In this document: positions 17,162 to 24,853 of the stretch, piece by piece | Layout: each line of letters opens with the position of its first letter | How positions within the stretch are numbered: position 1 is the stretch's first letter | NCBI GenBank assembly: GCA_934402315.1 | Contig: CAKRTS010000005.1 | Span: 1 to 64,000, forward strand | DNA length: 64,000 nt | DNA from: an uncultured Acetatifactor sp. | GTDB taxonomy: Bacteria > Bacillota > Clostridia > Lachnospirales > Lachnospiraceae | Direction of reading: 5' to 3' | Notes under the pieces: model-generated | Seen by the model: only the letters and a program-made list of their open reading frames with translations | What the model was told of the DNA's origin: nothing | Databases searched by the model: none | Translations under genes and position numbers: made by a program

Positions 17162-17169
17162 GCTATGAT
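17141..17169 (+). promoter_or_regulatory. sigma-A promoter of mntP
   Basis: TTGACA (17141-17146) and TATGAT (17164-17169) with a 17-bp spacer, overlapping the last codons of the AraC gene. The transcript would begin near 17176 and carry the riboswitch in its leader. Confidence 0.8.
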
Positions 17170-17246
17170 ATACCTATTCGACGCCGAAAGCGGCAGTTAT
17201 CTGTTTTCCGGTTGGCGATGCAAACCCTACAACATTATATGGAATT

Positions 17247-17396
17247 CCTGTGAGGGAGTAGTTGACAGCTTTTCGCTGTGGTAATATCAACACAATGACG
17301 TACACCGTCTGGTATTACCGAAGCAATTCAGATTGCGATAATGAGACTCAGGGACAATTTATGAGGGATACCTTGTAGATTGCCCTGATTTTTTTT
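17247..17396 (+). promoter_or_regulatory. yybP-ykoY manganese riboswitch with terminator
   Basis: The leader holds the conserved GGGAGTAG loop (17254-17261), TCAACACA, a stem closed by GGTAATA/TATTACC, an ACCGAAG turn, and GAGACTCA closing the base stem (17247-17254 with 17347-17353). TCAGGGACAAT (17348-17358) pairs with ATTGCCCTGA (17379-17388) before eight Ts, forming a terminator. TCAGG is shared by the base stem and the terminator, so metal binding would keep the base stem closed and let transcription continue. The family is known to sense Mn2+ and to sit upstream of mntP; the alternative pairing is read from this sequence. Confidence 0.85.
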
Positions 17397-17446
17397 GCGG
17401 CTGACAGCAATTCCGGATACAGGAAAACCGCAGAATGGAGGACATT

Positions 17447-18022
17447 ATGAGTTTATTGACACTATTTATCACCGCCGTGGGATTGTCCATGGATGCCTTC
17501 GCCGTTGCGATCTGCAAGGGACTTGCAATGAAAAAGCTCTCGTGGAAAAAAGCCCTGATTATCGGACTTTGGTTCGGCGGCTTTCAGGCGTTAATGCCCA
17601 CAATCGGCTATCTTCTCGGAACGCGCTTCGAGAGCTACGTCACCGCCATCGACCACTGGATCGCTTTCGTGCTTCTGGCATTGATCGGTGCCAATATGGT
17701 AAAGGAATCCTTCTCCAAGGAGGAAGAGTCCTCGAATGATGCCGTCGATTTCAAGACAATGTTCCTCCTCGCCATCGCCACCAGCATTGATGCTCTCGCC
17801 GTCGGCGTTACCTATGCCTTCCTGCAAGTCCGCATCGTTCCCGCCGTGTCCTTCATCGGCGTCATTACGTTCACGCTCTCGATCGTCGGCGTCAAGATCG
17901 GAAATGTTTTTGGTCTGAAATACAAGTCCAAGGCAGAGCTTACCGGCGGCATCATCCTGATCGTCATGGGCATCAAGATCCTGCTGGAGCACCTCGGCCT
18001 GTTAAACTGGCTGTCCTTCTGA
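17447..18022 (+). CDS. mntP: manganese efflux pump MntP
   Basis: 191 residues, six membrane helices. The paired repeats [15 protein letters not shown] and [11 protein letters not shown] contain the conserved acidic residues of the DUF204/MntP family, which exports excess Mn2+. I chose the ATG at 17447, with GGAGG five bases before it; an ATG at 17435 overlaps this ribosome binding site and is unlikely. The manganese riboswitch upstream supports the assignment. It forms a single-gene unit with its own terminator. Confidence 0.95.
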   Translation: MSLLTLFITAVGLSMDAFAVAICKGLAMKKLSWKKALIIGLWFGGFQALMPTIGYLLGTRFESYVTAIDHWIAFVLLALIGANMVKESFSKEEESSNDAVDFKTMFLLAIATSIDALAVGVTYAFLQVRIVPAVSFIGVITFTLSIVGVKIGNVFGLKYKSKAELTGGIILIVMGIKILLEHLGLLNWLSF

Positions 18023-18070
18023 GGATCATAGCAAGTGCTTAGGGAATTAAATGTGTCCTCTGAGGCAAGC

Positions 18071-18102
18071 AAAAATGCAACTATTTTTAGTTGCATTTTT
18101 TT
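18071..18102 (+). terminator. mntP terminator
   Basis: AAAAATGCAACTA (18071-18083) pairs perfectly with TAGTTGCATTTTT (18088-18100), with a TTTT loop and further Ts. The stem is AT-rich but 13 bp long. Confidence 0.85.
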
Positions 18103-18118
18103 AGTTACCGTGTATAAT
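18091..18118 (+). promoter_or_regulatory. candidate hicAB promoter overlapping the mntP terminator
   Basis: TTGCAT (18091-18096) lies in the 3' arm of the mntP terminator, and TATAAT is at 18113-18118 with a 16-bp spacer. Transcription would start about 15 bases before the hicA ATG, leaving room for GGGGGG as the ribosome binding site. Confidence 0.6.
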
Positions 18119-18140
18119 ATTAGTAACGGGGGGATATGCT

Positions 18141-18395
18141 ATGGGGCAAAAGGAAAAACTCATTCAGCGTCTTAAATCAAAACCCAAGGACTTTACTTTT
18201 AATGATGCTAAAACATTACTCAAATATTTAGATTACATCCGCTCAAACAAGGGAAAAACAAGCGGCTCCCGCGTCATGTTCGTAAACGATGAACACGGAA
18301 TCATATTGCTCCATAAACCACATCCGCAAAAGGAATTGAAAGACTATCAAGTCAAGCAGTTGCTAGAAATTTTGGAACAGGAGGGTCTCATATGA
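18141..18395 (+). CDS. hicA: HicA-family toxin (mRNA interferase)
   Basis: 84 residues, near the usual HicA size. The dsRBD-like fold is indicated by helix-strand pattern, GKTSGSRVMFV and HKPHPQKELKDYQVKQLLEIL. HicA toxins cleave mRNA during translation, using a histidine near the middle. Here the usual GSHH is GSRV, as in other HicA members, with His in LLHKPH. The gene precedes and overlaps hicB by four bases (ATGA), the normal toxin-first order. The AT-rich coding sequence differs from the GC-richer neighbours, which suggests acquisition by transfer. Confidence 0.85.
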   Translation: MGQKEKLIQRLKSKPKDFTFNDAKTLLKYLDYIRSNKGKTSGSRVMFVNDEHGIILLHKPHPQKELKDYQVKQLLEILEQEGLI

Positions 18396-18739
18396 ATAAC
18401 ACTATCCAATACAAAGGCTATGTCGGAAGCGTTGAATTTTCTGAAGAAGATGGCATCTTTTATGGCAAGGTTATGGGAATTCGCTCCCTGATTTCTTACG
18501 AAGGTGAAAACGCCAAAGAACTTCTGGATGATTTTCACGGCGCTGTTGACGATTATCTGGAAACCTGCAAGGCCGAAGGAAAAGAACCTGAGGTTGCCTT
18601 TAAAGGCAGTTTCAACATTCGACTTTCTCCCGACCTTCACAAAAAACTATTCATTTATACAACGGCCCACCAGATGTCTATGAACAAATATATCGAGGAC
18701 ACGTTGAAAGATTCCCCCGCAGCACAAATTATCGTCTAA
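18392..18739 (+). CDS. hicB: HicB-family antitoxin
   Basis: 115 residues. The N-terminal partially degraded RNase H-like fold (YVGSVEFSEEDGIFYGKVMGI) binds HicA, and the C-terminal ribbon-helix-helix (FNIRLSPDLHKKLFIYTT) binds DNA to repress the pair. Translationally coupled to hicA. Together they form a type II toxin-antitoxin module, probably self-regulated through the promoter at 18091-18118. Confidence 0.87.
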   Translation: MNNTIQYKGYVGSVEFSEEDGIFYGKVMGIRSLISYEGENAKELLDDFHGAVDDYLETCKAEGKEPEVAFKGSFNIRLSPDLHKKLFIYTTAHQMSMNKYIEDTLKDSPAAQIIV

Positions 18740-18748
18740 ACAATTTTC

Positions 18749-18776
18749 CCGCTCAGTCCATAATACGACTGAGCGG
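18749..18776 (+). terminator. hairpin after hicB
   Basis: CCGCTCAGTC (18749-18758) and GACTGAGCGG (18767-18776) form a perfect 10-bp stem with an 8-nt loop. There is no good T-run on either strand, so it may be a terminator helped by Rho or a 3' stabiliser shared with the convergent gene ending at 18800. Confidence 0.45.
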
Positions 18777-18799
18777 ATTCTCGGCAGTCCACTTGCTTT

Positions 18800-19471
18800 C
18801 TATCCCTTGATCGGGGATCCGGTAACCGTTTTCAATCGCTCCACCCTCTCCTGTATACTCCGCTCAAATTCTTCCTCCGTATATGACGGATCTTTTGTCC
18901 TTCTCCATATCTCGCAAGGAACATGCTCGCACTCTCCGCATCCCTGCAATCCTTTTTGATTTATTGAGCATTCATATATTGCACACGCTTTTCCTTCTGG
19001 TGCATGAAATACTCTTCCCAAACTTGCATTGCACCCCTTGCAGACGTTTCCGAAAAAGCTGCACTTGGAGCAATCCGTCCCACAACAGCTTATGTTATTT
19101 GCAGACTCACCCGCTCCCAATATTTCCTGCTGCTTTTTCTTACTGAATCCCTCAAGGACAAGCTGGTACGACTTATCCAGTAAGTCCTTCAACAGATCGT
19201 CCGGCACCTCTCCGTCCGGCTTGACGGAATTCCAATGCATTTTATTCATATAATATCCGGGAATAATATCCTTGTACTGCTGTCGGAGGAAATCGCCCTC
19301 TAAGGGTTCCAGCTTCAGTGTTATATAATACGGCTCATCGTCTTCGCCCAGACATACTGCCGCAAACATTTTCCCGCCTATCTGATAGCGAATCCAATTC
19401 CAGTCCTTCTGGAGATCTTTTGTCACTCCCGCTTTACTGAGTAAGTATTCGTCGATCCATGTATATCTCAT
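18800..19471 (-). CDS. YjbR/MmcQ-like domain plus Cys-rich DUF3795-like domain protein
   Basis: 223 residues. The N-terminal ~110 residues match the YjbR/CyaY-like fold (YLLSKAGVTKD, FAAVCLGEDDEPYYITLKLEP, HWNSVKPDGEVPDDLLKDLLDKSY). The C-terminal part is Cys-rich (CCGTDCSKCSFFGNVCKGC, then GCGECEHVPCEIWRR), as in DUF3795 proteins that probably bind metal. Function unknown. The ATG at 19471 is preceded by GGGAGG; an earlier start at 19516 has no site. Convergent with hicB. Confidence 0.75.
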   Translation of the reverse strand: MRYTWIDEYLLSKAGVTKDLQKDWNWIRYQIGGKMFAAVCLGEDDEPYYITLKLEPLEGDFLRQQYKDIIPGYYMNKMHWNSVKPDGEVPDDLLKDLLDKSYQLVLEGFSKKKQQEILGAGESANNISCCGTDCSKCSFFGNVCKGCNASLGRVFHAPEGKACAIYECSINQKGLQGCGECEHVPCEIWRRTKDPSYTEEEFERSIQERVERLKTVTGSPIKG

Positions 19472-19555
19472 GACTTTTTCCTCCCAAATAATTGTAATAT
19501 CCCCATGATACCCCACAAATCACGTCAGCTGTATGTCATGTTTTAAGTGCGGCGA

Positions 19556-19587
19556 CAAAAATGCGGAGCATCACGCCCCGCATCTTT
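19556..19587 (-). terminator. terminator of the second GH105 gene
   Basis: On the minus strand ATGCGGGG and CTCCGCAT form an 8-bp stem with one G-U pair and a 7-nt loop, followed by TTTTTG. Confidence 0.8.
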
Positions 19588-19596
19588 TCATGCTTC

Positions 19597-20736
19597 TTAT
19601 CCCAGTCTTCTGAGCTCCGTATACGCAAGCAACAGCGGGCCTACGCCCTTCGCATCGTTCTCCACCACTGGCTCCGACATATAGTAGTCAAAGCTGCCGT
19701 CGCGGCGCGGATTATCCGCAGGGCCAAGCCCTGCCACAAGGCAGATGCCGCCGAGATTCAGTCCGTTCTCCGTCTCCTTCAGGTAGCGGTCACAGATTCC
19801 GCGGAATGCCCGGATTCCGTACTCACGGTAGTTCTCCGGCAGAAATCCCAGACGCACTCCCTTCAACAGCGAATATGCCATGATGGCGCTCCCGCTCGTC
19901 TCAAGATAATTCGGCTTCCGTTCTCCCAGCGCCGGGAGCTGATACCACATGCCGCTCTCATCCTGCAGCTTAAGCATACTTTCCATCAGCTGTACGAAGG
20001 CATCGCGCAGCATATCATACTCCGCCCGGTACTCCTCCCCCGGTTCGCATTTGGCGAGTGTGTCGAGCAGCGCCATGGAATACCAGCCAAGCGCCCTCAG
20101 CCAGAAGTTCTCCGACAGCCCCGTCTCCTTATTGCACCAGAAGATCTCCCGGGATGCATCATAGCCGTGGTAGTAAAGCCCCGTCTTCTCATCCCGCATA
20201 TGCCGGATGACATTTGCGAACTGTCCGAAAATATCCTTATAATTCTGCCTGTCATGAAGTTTTGTCTCATATTCCATATAGAAAGGCTGCGCCATATACA
20301 TGCCGTCCAGCCATACCTGATTCGGATAAATCTTCTTGTGCCAGAAATTTCCCTCCGCCGTGCGCGGCTGGTTCTGTACCTGACTGTAGATCAGCTCTAT
20401 CGCGCGGCGGTACTTTTCCTTCCCATTCAGTCCGTATAAGAGAAACAAGGTCTTTCCCGCATTGATATTGTCAAGGTTATACTCCTCCACAGAATATCCG
20501 GCGATCGAACCATCCTCCCGCACGCGGTGGTCAATAAATGCATCGGCAAACTCATAATACTTCTTCTCGCCTGTGGCGGCATAGATTTCCAGAAGCGCGA
20601 GTATCATGCAGCCGTCAATGTAATTCCAGCCGACCGCTTTCCCCGCCTTTGCCTTCTCAATATTCCATGCAGGTATCTCCACCGTGCTCTTCTCAATCAA
20701 TTCATCAATGTATCTCTCAAAAACAGGCATCTGCAT
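19597..20736 (-). CDS. GH105 unsaturated rhamnogalacturonyl/glycuronyl hydrolase
   Basis: 379 residues, the normal length for single-domain GH105 enzymes such as YteR. The alpha/alpha-barrel motifs are clear: NLDNINAGK, NQVWLDGMYMAQPFYM with the catalytic Asp, FWLRALGWYSMAL and YLETSGSAIMAYSLLKG. The enzyme releases the unsaturated uronic acid from lyase products in the cytoplasm, as no signal peptide is present. It is alone between its promoter/operator and terminator, apart from the main glycan locus, so it may be induced by a different signal. Confidence 0.92.
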   Translation of the reverse strand: MQMPVFERYIDELIEKSTVEIPAWNIEKAKAGKAVGWNYIDGCMILALLEIYAATGEKKYYEFADAFIDHRVREDGSIAGYSVEEYNLDNINAGKTLFLLYGLNGKEKYRRAIELIYSQVQNQPRTAEGNFWHKKIYPNQVWLDGMYMAQPFYMEYETKLHDRQNYKDIFGQFANVIRHMRDEKTGLYYHGYDASREIFWCNKETGLSENFWLRALGWYSMALLDTLAKCEPGEEYRAEYDMLRDAFVQLMESMLKLQDESGMWYQLPALGERKPNYLETSGSAIMAYSLLKGVRLGFLPENYREYGIRAFRGICDRYLKETENGLNLGGICLVAGLGPADNPRRDGSFDYYMSEPVVENDAKGVGPLLLAYTELRRLG

Positions 20737-20753
20737 TTCTTTATTCCTCCCTC

Positions 20754-20805
20754 AAAATGTAAGCGCTTACATTTTGATTATACCCGTTTCCGCATTCTCC
20801 GTCAA
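20754..20805 (-). promoter_or_regulatory. strong promoter with cre/LacI-type palindromic operator
   Basis: On the minus strand TTGACG (20805-20800) and TATAAT (20782-20777) are 17 bp apart. A perfect 22-bp palindrome (20754-20775), centred on TGTAAGCGCTTACA, covers the expected transcription start, 18 bases before the GH105 ATG. It matches the CcpA catabolite-response consensus TGWAANCGNTNWCA and general LacI-family operators. Its position implies repression. Which regulator binds is unknown, since no LacI gene lies in this window. Confidence 0.85.
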
Positions 20806-22373
20806 GCCGTCTCCATCCTGTCAAAATTCAATGCCGCCACGATCATGAACACGAGGGTGAAGGCAACCAGTACAAAATCCATAATCAGATAAGCTCCGCT
20901 GATGCCGCCAAGCAGGCTTCCCAGATAAGCCCCGAGTGCGGCGACCGCTATGACAATTCCCTGAATCAGCATCTGAAACAGCTGCTTTCCGGTCACTCCG
21001 AGCACACCGCCGACCGCAATTTCCGCAACGGCAAGCGCGTACAGCTTGTTGGATGCCAACACTGTGTAAAACAGGACGCAAAAAACCGCCGTGACCGGCG
21101 ACATCTCCATAACAACCGCCCCGGGAAGCGTGATCAGAAGTCCATTGATGAAATTCTGGAGAAGCTGAAGCACCGTTGCATTCCAGAGCTTCGCAAAGGA
21201 AGACGCGGGAATCAGGTAAGTATAGGGAGCCTTTAATTCCTTCGCCCACTTTCCGTTTACCGTTGTAGAAATGAAAATCAGATACGCAGATACTCCCGGT
21301 ATCACAAAAGGCGTAAGTTCCTCAAAGCCTCCCTCTCTCACATACAGAATCGCGATGGCAATACCCGCAATCAGCGCAAAAAGCGTGCTGATGTCAAAGA
21401 TAAAGAACCGGCTCTTCTTATATTCCAGCAGTTGTCTGTAGAAAAGCGCTTTTGCACCGCTTCCCTGCCAGTGCACGCTCGCCTTTCCAAACTTCTCCTT
21501 CCTGCCGAGCCTCTTTGTCGTATTGCCCTGTCTGCGGCTCTCCTTCAATTCCTCATAATCTTCCGCGAACTTCACCGCGTCCTCGTAATAAGTTCCTGTG
21601 CACTTCATGCGGACAGCAGCGACCACAACCGTCAGGAAAAGAATCGCATACAGCGCAGTGCCGACAAGGTTCACCGTCGTCGCGCCCGTGAATAAAAGAT
21701 GAAGCACCGATACGTACCAGCCGATTACCGGTACCAGCTGCACCGCATCACTGTGCAGGAAATTCACCAGTGTGGCAAAGCTGAGCCCCTGCCGCACATA
21801 AAACACAACACCGATCACCGCCAGAACGATGAGCAACCCGTATGCCGCACGCATTATCCACGTTCTCTGCTCCTCCTTTAAGCGTTCACTCCCGTACAGC
21901 ATCATCATGGCAGATGCTTCCAGAACGTTTTCACCGAAGATTGCAAAGAGAAAATACACCAGCAGCTTCCAAAGCTCAACGCCGAAAATGACGCCGCCGC
22001 AGACAGTTACAAAAATATTGAGCAGAATCTGCATCGGTATTGTCCTGACGTGTGCATAGAGCAGCACTCTCTTAGGGCTGACCGGAGAAGGGAACAGAAA
22101 GTGCACATCACAGTTTCCGTATATCAGTCCCTTCCGCTTCGCATAGGCGATCAGGTTTCCCGGGATTATCCAGAAAGCAAACGCGGTCAGAACTCCCGCC
22201 ATTCCACCGGAGGACGCTGCTCCCACCTGCTCTGCCAGCATCTTAAGCGAATACGGCACCGCCGTCAGATAGACGAGAATAATGACAAGATATAAGTAGG
22301 TAACCGGCTTACGCAGCGCCGTGCGTATGCGGTTCTTCATGATTGTCCGATAAAGATATGCTATTGCTCCCAC
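20802..22373 (-). CDS. ABC-2-like exporter permease
   Basis: 523 residues with about 11-12 membrane helices in two groups separated by a charged loop (about residues 265-310). The pattern, including LFPSPVSPKRVLLYAHVR and a C-terminal aliphatic run, fits the putative ABC exporter family PF16962. Substrate unknown. It follows the ATPase gene by three bases and must form one transporter with it. The stop codon overlaps the -35 box of the next gene's promoter. Confidence 0.8.
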   Translation of the reverse strand: MGAIAYLYRTIMKNRIRTALRKPVTYLYLVIILVYLTAVPYSLKMLAEQVGAASSGGMAGVLTAFAFWIIPGNLIAYAKRKGLIYGNCDVHFLFPSPVSPKRVLLYAHVRTIPMQILLNIFVTVCGGVIFGVELWKLLVYFLFAIFGENVLEASAMMMLYGSERLKEEQRTWIMRAAYGLLIVLAVIGVVFYVRQGLSFATLVNFLHSDAVQLVPVIGWYVSVLHLLFTGATTVNLVGTALYAILFLTVVVAAVRMKCTGTYYEDAVKFAEDYEELKESRRQGNTTKRLGRKEKFGKASVHWQGSGAKALFYRQLLEYKKSRFFIFDISTLFALIAGIAIAILYVREGGFEELTPFVIPGVSAYLIFISTTVNGKWAKELKAPYTYLIPASSFAKLWNATVLQLLQNFINGLLITLPGAVVMEMSPVTAVFCVLFYTVLASNKLYALAVAEIAVGGVLGVTGKQLFQMLIQGIVIAVAALGAYLGSLLGGISGAYLIMDFVLVAFTLVFMIVAALNFDRMETA

Positions 22374-22376
22374 AAG

Positions 22377-23135
22377 CTACCTCCCGCCGCGTGCGGCATT
22401 GTCTGGGGCATGCTCCGCGACAGCTTCCTCAACGTCCTCCGTCTTCTGTCCGCCTGTCACCTTGAAGAACAGCTCCTCAAGATCCTCGTTCGCAAGCTCC
22501 TCGCGTGCATAGGTTCCCAGAATATGTCCCTTATCCATCACAAAGGTCACATCCCACAGCTCCTTCACCATCTCCAGCATGTGCGTGCTGATGAGGACGG
22601 TGCAACCTGCCTCACGCAGCTTTAAGATAACAGCCTTCAGCTCCTTGATCGCCGCAGGGTCAAGTCCGACCATCGGCTCATCCAGCAGGATTACCTTCGG
22701 CTTGATAACCAGTGCGCAGCAGATGCTGACCTTCTGCATCATACCCTTCGACAGCTCATTCCCGAGCTTATCCTGCTTATCGGCAAGCTCAAACTGCGTG
22801 AGCAGCTCATTGATCTCCTCGTCCGTCGCCGTGACGCCATAGGCCCTCTTGATAAATTCGATATGCTCCCGCACTGTCAACGCCTCATACATATAAGGTA
22901 TCTCCGGCACATAGGCGAAGCATTTCTTCGCCTCCAATTCCCTGGAATCATGCCCTTGAATGCGGATATGCCCCTCATAGCGCAGCAGTCCTGCAATGCT
23001 CTTGATGACGGTTGACTTTCCCGCACCGTTCGGTCCCAACAGAATCCCGACTCTGCCGTCGGGAACCGTGAAGCCGACACCGTCAACCGCCAGCGTCTTA
23101 CCATACTTCTTTGACAGATTGATAACCTCTAACAT
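22377..23135 (-). CDS. ABC exporter ATPase subunit
   Basis: 252 residues. Walker A GPNGAGKST, signature LSKGMMQKVSICCAL, Walker B VILLDEPMVGLD and the His switch STHMLE are present. The fold is of the DrrA/CcmA-like type used by drug, lipid and bacteriocin exporters. The ATG at 23135 follows GAGGGAGAAA. The longer open frame to 23240 runs into repeat copy A and is not coding. The acidic C-terminal tail (EDVEEAVAEHAPD) is unusual but its role is unknown. Confidence 0.9.
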   Translation of the reverse strand: MLEVINLSKKYGKTLAVDGVGFTVPDGRVGILLGPNGAGKSTVIKSIAGLLRYEGHIRIQGHDSRELEAKKCFAYVPEIPYMYEALTVREHIEFIKRAYGVTATDEEINELLTQFELADKQDKLGNELSKGMMQKVSICCALVIKPKVILLDEPMVGLDPAAIKELKAVILKLREAGCTVLISTHMLEMVKELWDVTFVMDKGHILGTYAREELANEDLEELFFKVTGGQKTEDVEEAVAEHAPDNAARGGR

Positions 23136-23162
23136 TTTCTCTCCCTCTCTATTAAGATAACT

Positions 23163-23340
23163 GCGAAACTCACCTATTTCAGATAACAGCTGCACAGGAT
23201 GCACCTGACCACAAGCAGTGCACTCTAGAGCCGCCGGCACTTACATGGCGTCTTTTGACATGTTATGTGCCGCTGCGAGCGGAAGGTAGCGAGAGCGTGC
23301 CTGCGGTGGTCTGTGCATCCTGCGCAGCGTCACTCGTCAC
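23163..23340 (+). repeat. structured 140-bp repeat, copy A
   Basis: Core 23189-23328. Outer helix: GCTGCACAGGATGCAC...GACCAC pairs with GTGGTC...TGCATCCTGCGCAGC. Inner hairpin: GGCAC/GTGCC and CATG/CATG. A hairpin GGTAGC-GAGA-GCGTGCC has a GNRA loop. Relative to copies B-D the end pair GTTG/CAAC is GCTG/CAGC, a compensatory change. It lies 54 bp upstream of the ABC ATPase start, on the opposite strand. No protein is likely to be encoded. Confidence 0.85.
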
Positions 23341-23353
23341 TTATTACCTACTT

Positions 23354-24418
23354 TTACACCGCCGGTATCCACCCCATCCCCATTGCAAGCGCCACCAGCC
23401 AGATCAGCAGCAGATGCACCGGATAGAATGCATAGAAGAAATACTTCATCTTCAGTCCCCGCTCGCCGTTGTACAACGCAATCGGAATCAGTGCGAAGAA
23501 TGCCGTGATCTCGCTCAGGCTCATGACATTCAGCGTAATACAGCCTGCCAGCATGGATAACACCTTATTTTTACGGAATGCATACATCATCGCAATCGTC
23601 AGGACACCCATTCCCGAGTAATCCGTCTTCAGGAAATCCGCCAACAGCATACCCGCAAACAGTACAAGCGCATAGCTGCCGAGCTTTCCGACCGTTACTG
23701 TCTTCCTGCCCACGCAGAAGATCAGCACAACGAGAAGAATCGCAACGACAGCAATAACTACGCCGATAATAGTCGCCGTGTAAATATCCGTCTCACCAAC
23801 GAGATCCACGCCGCCGCGGAAACCGCGCAGAACCGAAAGCACATAATCCCTCACGCCGCGTTCCATATAGAATACAGCCAATCCAAAGCCCGCCACTGCT
23901 GCAACCGCCTGAAGAACCTTGGAGAAATCCTTTTTGCTGAGGAAATCAATCGCCCAGAGCACAAGAAGCCCGATCAGCAATGTAAAATAAACATTCTGGT
24001 AAGCCCAATTCACGAAGCTTCCCGAAAAAGCAAGGTCAAACGGTATCTCCGAGATCAGACAGAACAGCGCCAGCCGGAAGGCATATTTCTTTACGTTCCG
24101 CGTCTTCTGAAAGCCCTCCACCAGCAGGAAACAGAAGATCGGGAAGCCGAGCCGCCCAATTAACCTCATGAGCTGCGTGCCATAGTACAGAAGCGCATTC
24201 CGTGACAGCCATGCTGCAATCTGCTCCATGTTTCCGCTCCAGATAACGCTGTAATAGTCCCCTGAAAGAATCATTCTGGTAAAGATTGCCGCCGCAACAT
24301 GATCGATCAGCATTGTCACAACCGCGATAATCTTGATAGTGCTCCCTGAAATTCCCTTTTTTTTCTTCTCCTGTGATGTTCCCCCATATGCGGGTTTCTG
24401 CATTGTCATACTATCCAT
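23354..24418 (-). CDS. TraX-family membrane protein
   Basis: 354 residues. A polar N-terminus of ~25 residues is followed by about nine membrane helices. The motif KIIAVVTMLIDHVAA, then LGFPIFCFLLVEGFQKTRNVKKY and SEIPFDLAF are characteristic of the TraX family. The F-plasmid member is linked to pilin N-acetylation; chromosomal Firmicute members have no settled role and may be acyltransferases acting on surface components. It is a single gene flanked by repeat copies A and B. Confidence 0.85.
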   Translation of the reverse strand: MDSMTMQKPAYGGTSQEKKKKGISGSTIKIIAVVTMLIDHVAAAIFTRMILSGDYYSVIWSGNMEQIAAWLSRNALLYYGTQLMRLIGRLGFPIFCFLLVEGFQKTRNVKKYAFRLALFCLISEIPFDLAFSGSFVNWAYQNVYFTLLIGLLVLWAIDFLSKKDFSKVLQAVAAVAGFGLAVFYMERGVRDYVLSVLRGFRGGVDLVGETDIYTATIIGVVIAVVAILLVVLIFCVGRKTVTVGKLGSYALVLFAGMLLADFLKTDYSGMGVLTIAMMYAFRKNKVLSMLAGCITLNVMSLSEITAFFALIPIALYNGERGLKMKYFFYAFYPVHLLLIWLVALAMGMGWIPAV

Positions 24419-24505
24419 TTCTCTCTCCTCATTTCTGTGAACGTTCTTTGCGTGTCAAGTACACGCAGCCACAAATCTCATGATTGAAAATCATGCTAGG
24501 CATTT

Positions 24506-24686
24506 GCGAAACTCACAACTTTCAACTAACAGTTGTGCAGGATGCACCTGACCACAAGCAGCGCACTCTGGAGCCGCCGGCGCTTAGTTCCCGTACTGTG
24601 GGAACTTATGCGTCCGCTGCGTGGAAGCAAAGCGAGAGCGTGCCTGCGGTGGTCTGTGCATCCTGTGCAACGTCACTTGCAAAAAC
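24506..24686 (+). repeat. structured 140-bp repeat, copy B
   Basis: Core 24532-24671. Outer helix: GTTGTGCAGGATGCAC...GACCAC with GTGGTC...TGCATCCTGTGCAAC. Inner hairpin arms are GGCGC/GCGTC and GTTCCC/GGGAAC around a GTACTGT-type loop. The GNRA hairpin is AGC-GAGA-GC. It occupies the 435-bp gap between the TraX gene and the response regulator, 113 bp upstream of the TraX start. The rest of that gap is AT-rich with the terminator at 24799-24839. Confidence 0.87.
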
Positions 24687-24798
24687 GTAAATTTCACAAT
24701 TACCTATTCCTTATTTTCTGTATTATTCAATTAATACAATAATTCATTTGACAATATTTGTCAATGCCCTTATCCGCACTTTATCAGAAATATCGTGC

Positions 24799-24839
24799 AA
24801 AAAAAAAGAACCACACAGACGTCGCCACCCGCATAGTTC
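24799..24839 (-). terminator. response regulator terminator
   Basis: On the minus strand GAACTATGCGGG (24839-24828) pairs with TCTGTGTGGTTC (24819-24808), with several G-U pairs and an 8-nt loop, then nine Ts (24807-24799). Confidence 0.88.
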
Positions 24840-24853
24840 CTTCTTCCCGTTTC

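Noticed and set aside
23136..23240. 35-residue N-terminal extension of the ABC ATPase
   Set aside because: It runs into repeat copy A, while a good ribosome binding site precedes the ATG at 23135. Similar read-through happens at copy D before spoIIAA.
24484..24690. short plus-strand frames within the repeat copies
   Set aside because: Frames differ between copies and are not kept open, while RNA pairing is kept. This is typical of non-coding sequence that automatic annotation may call hypothetical proteins.
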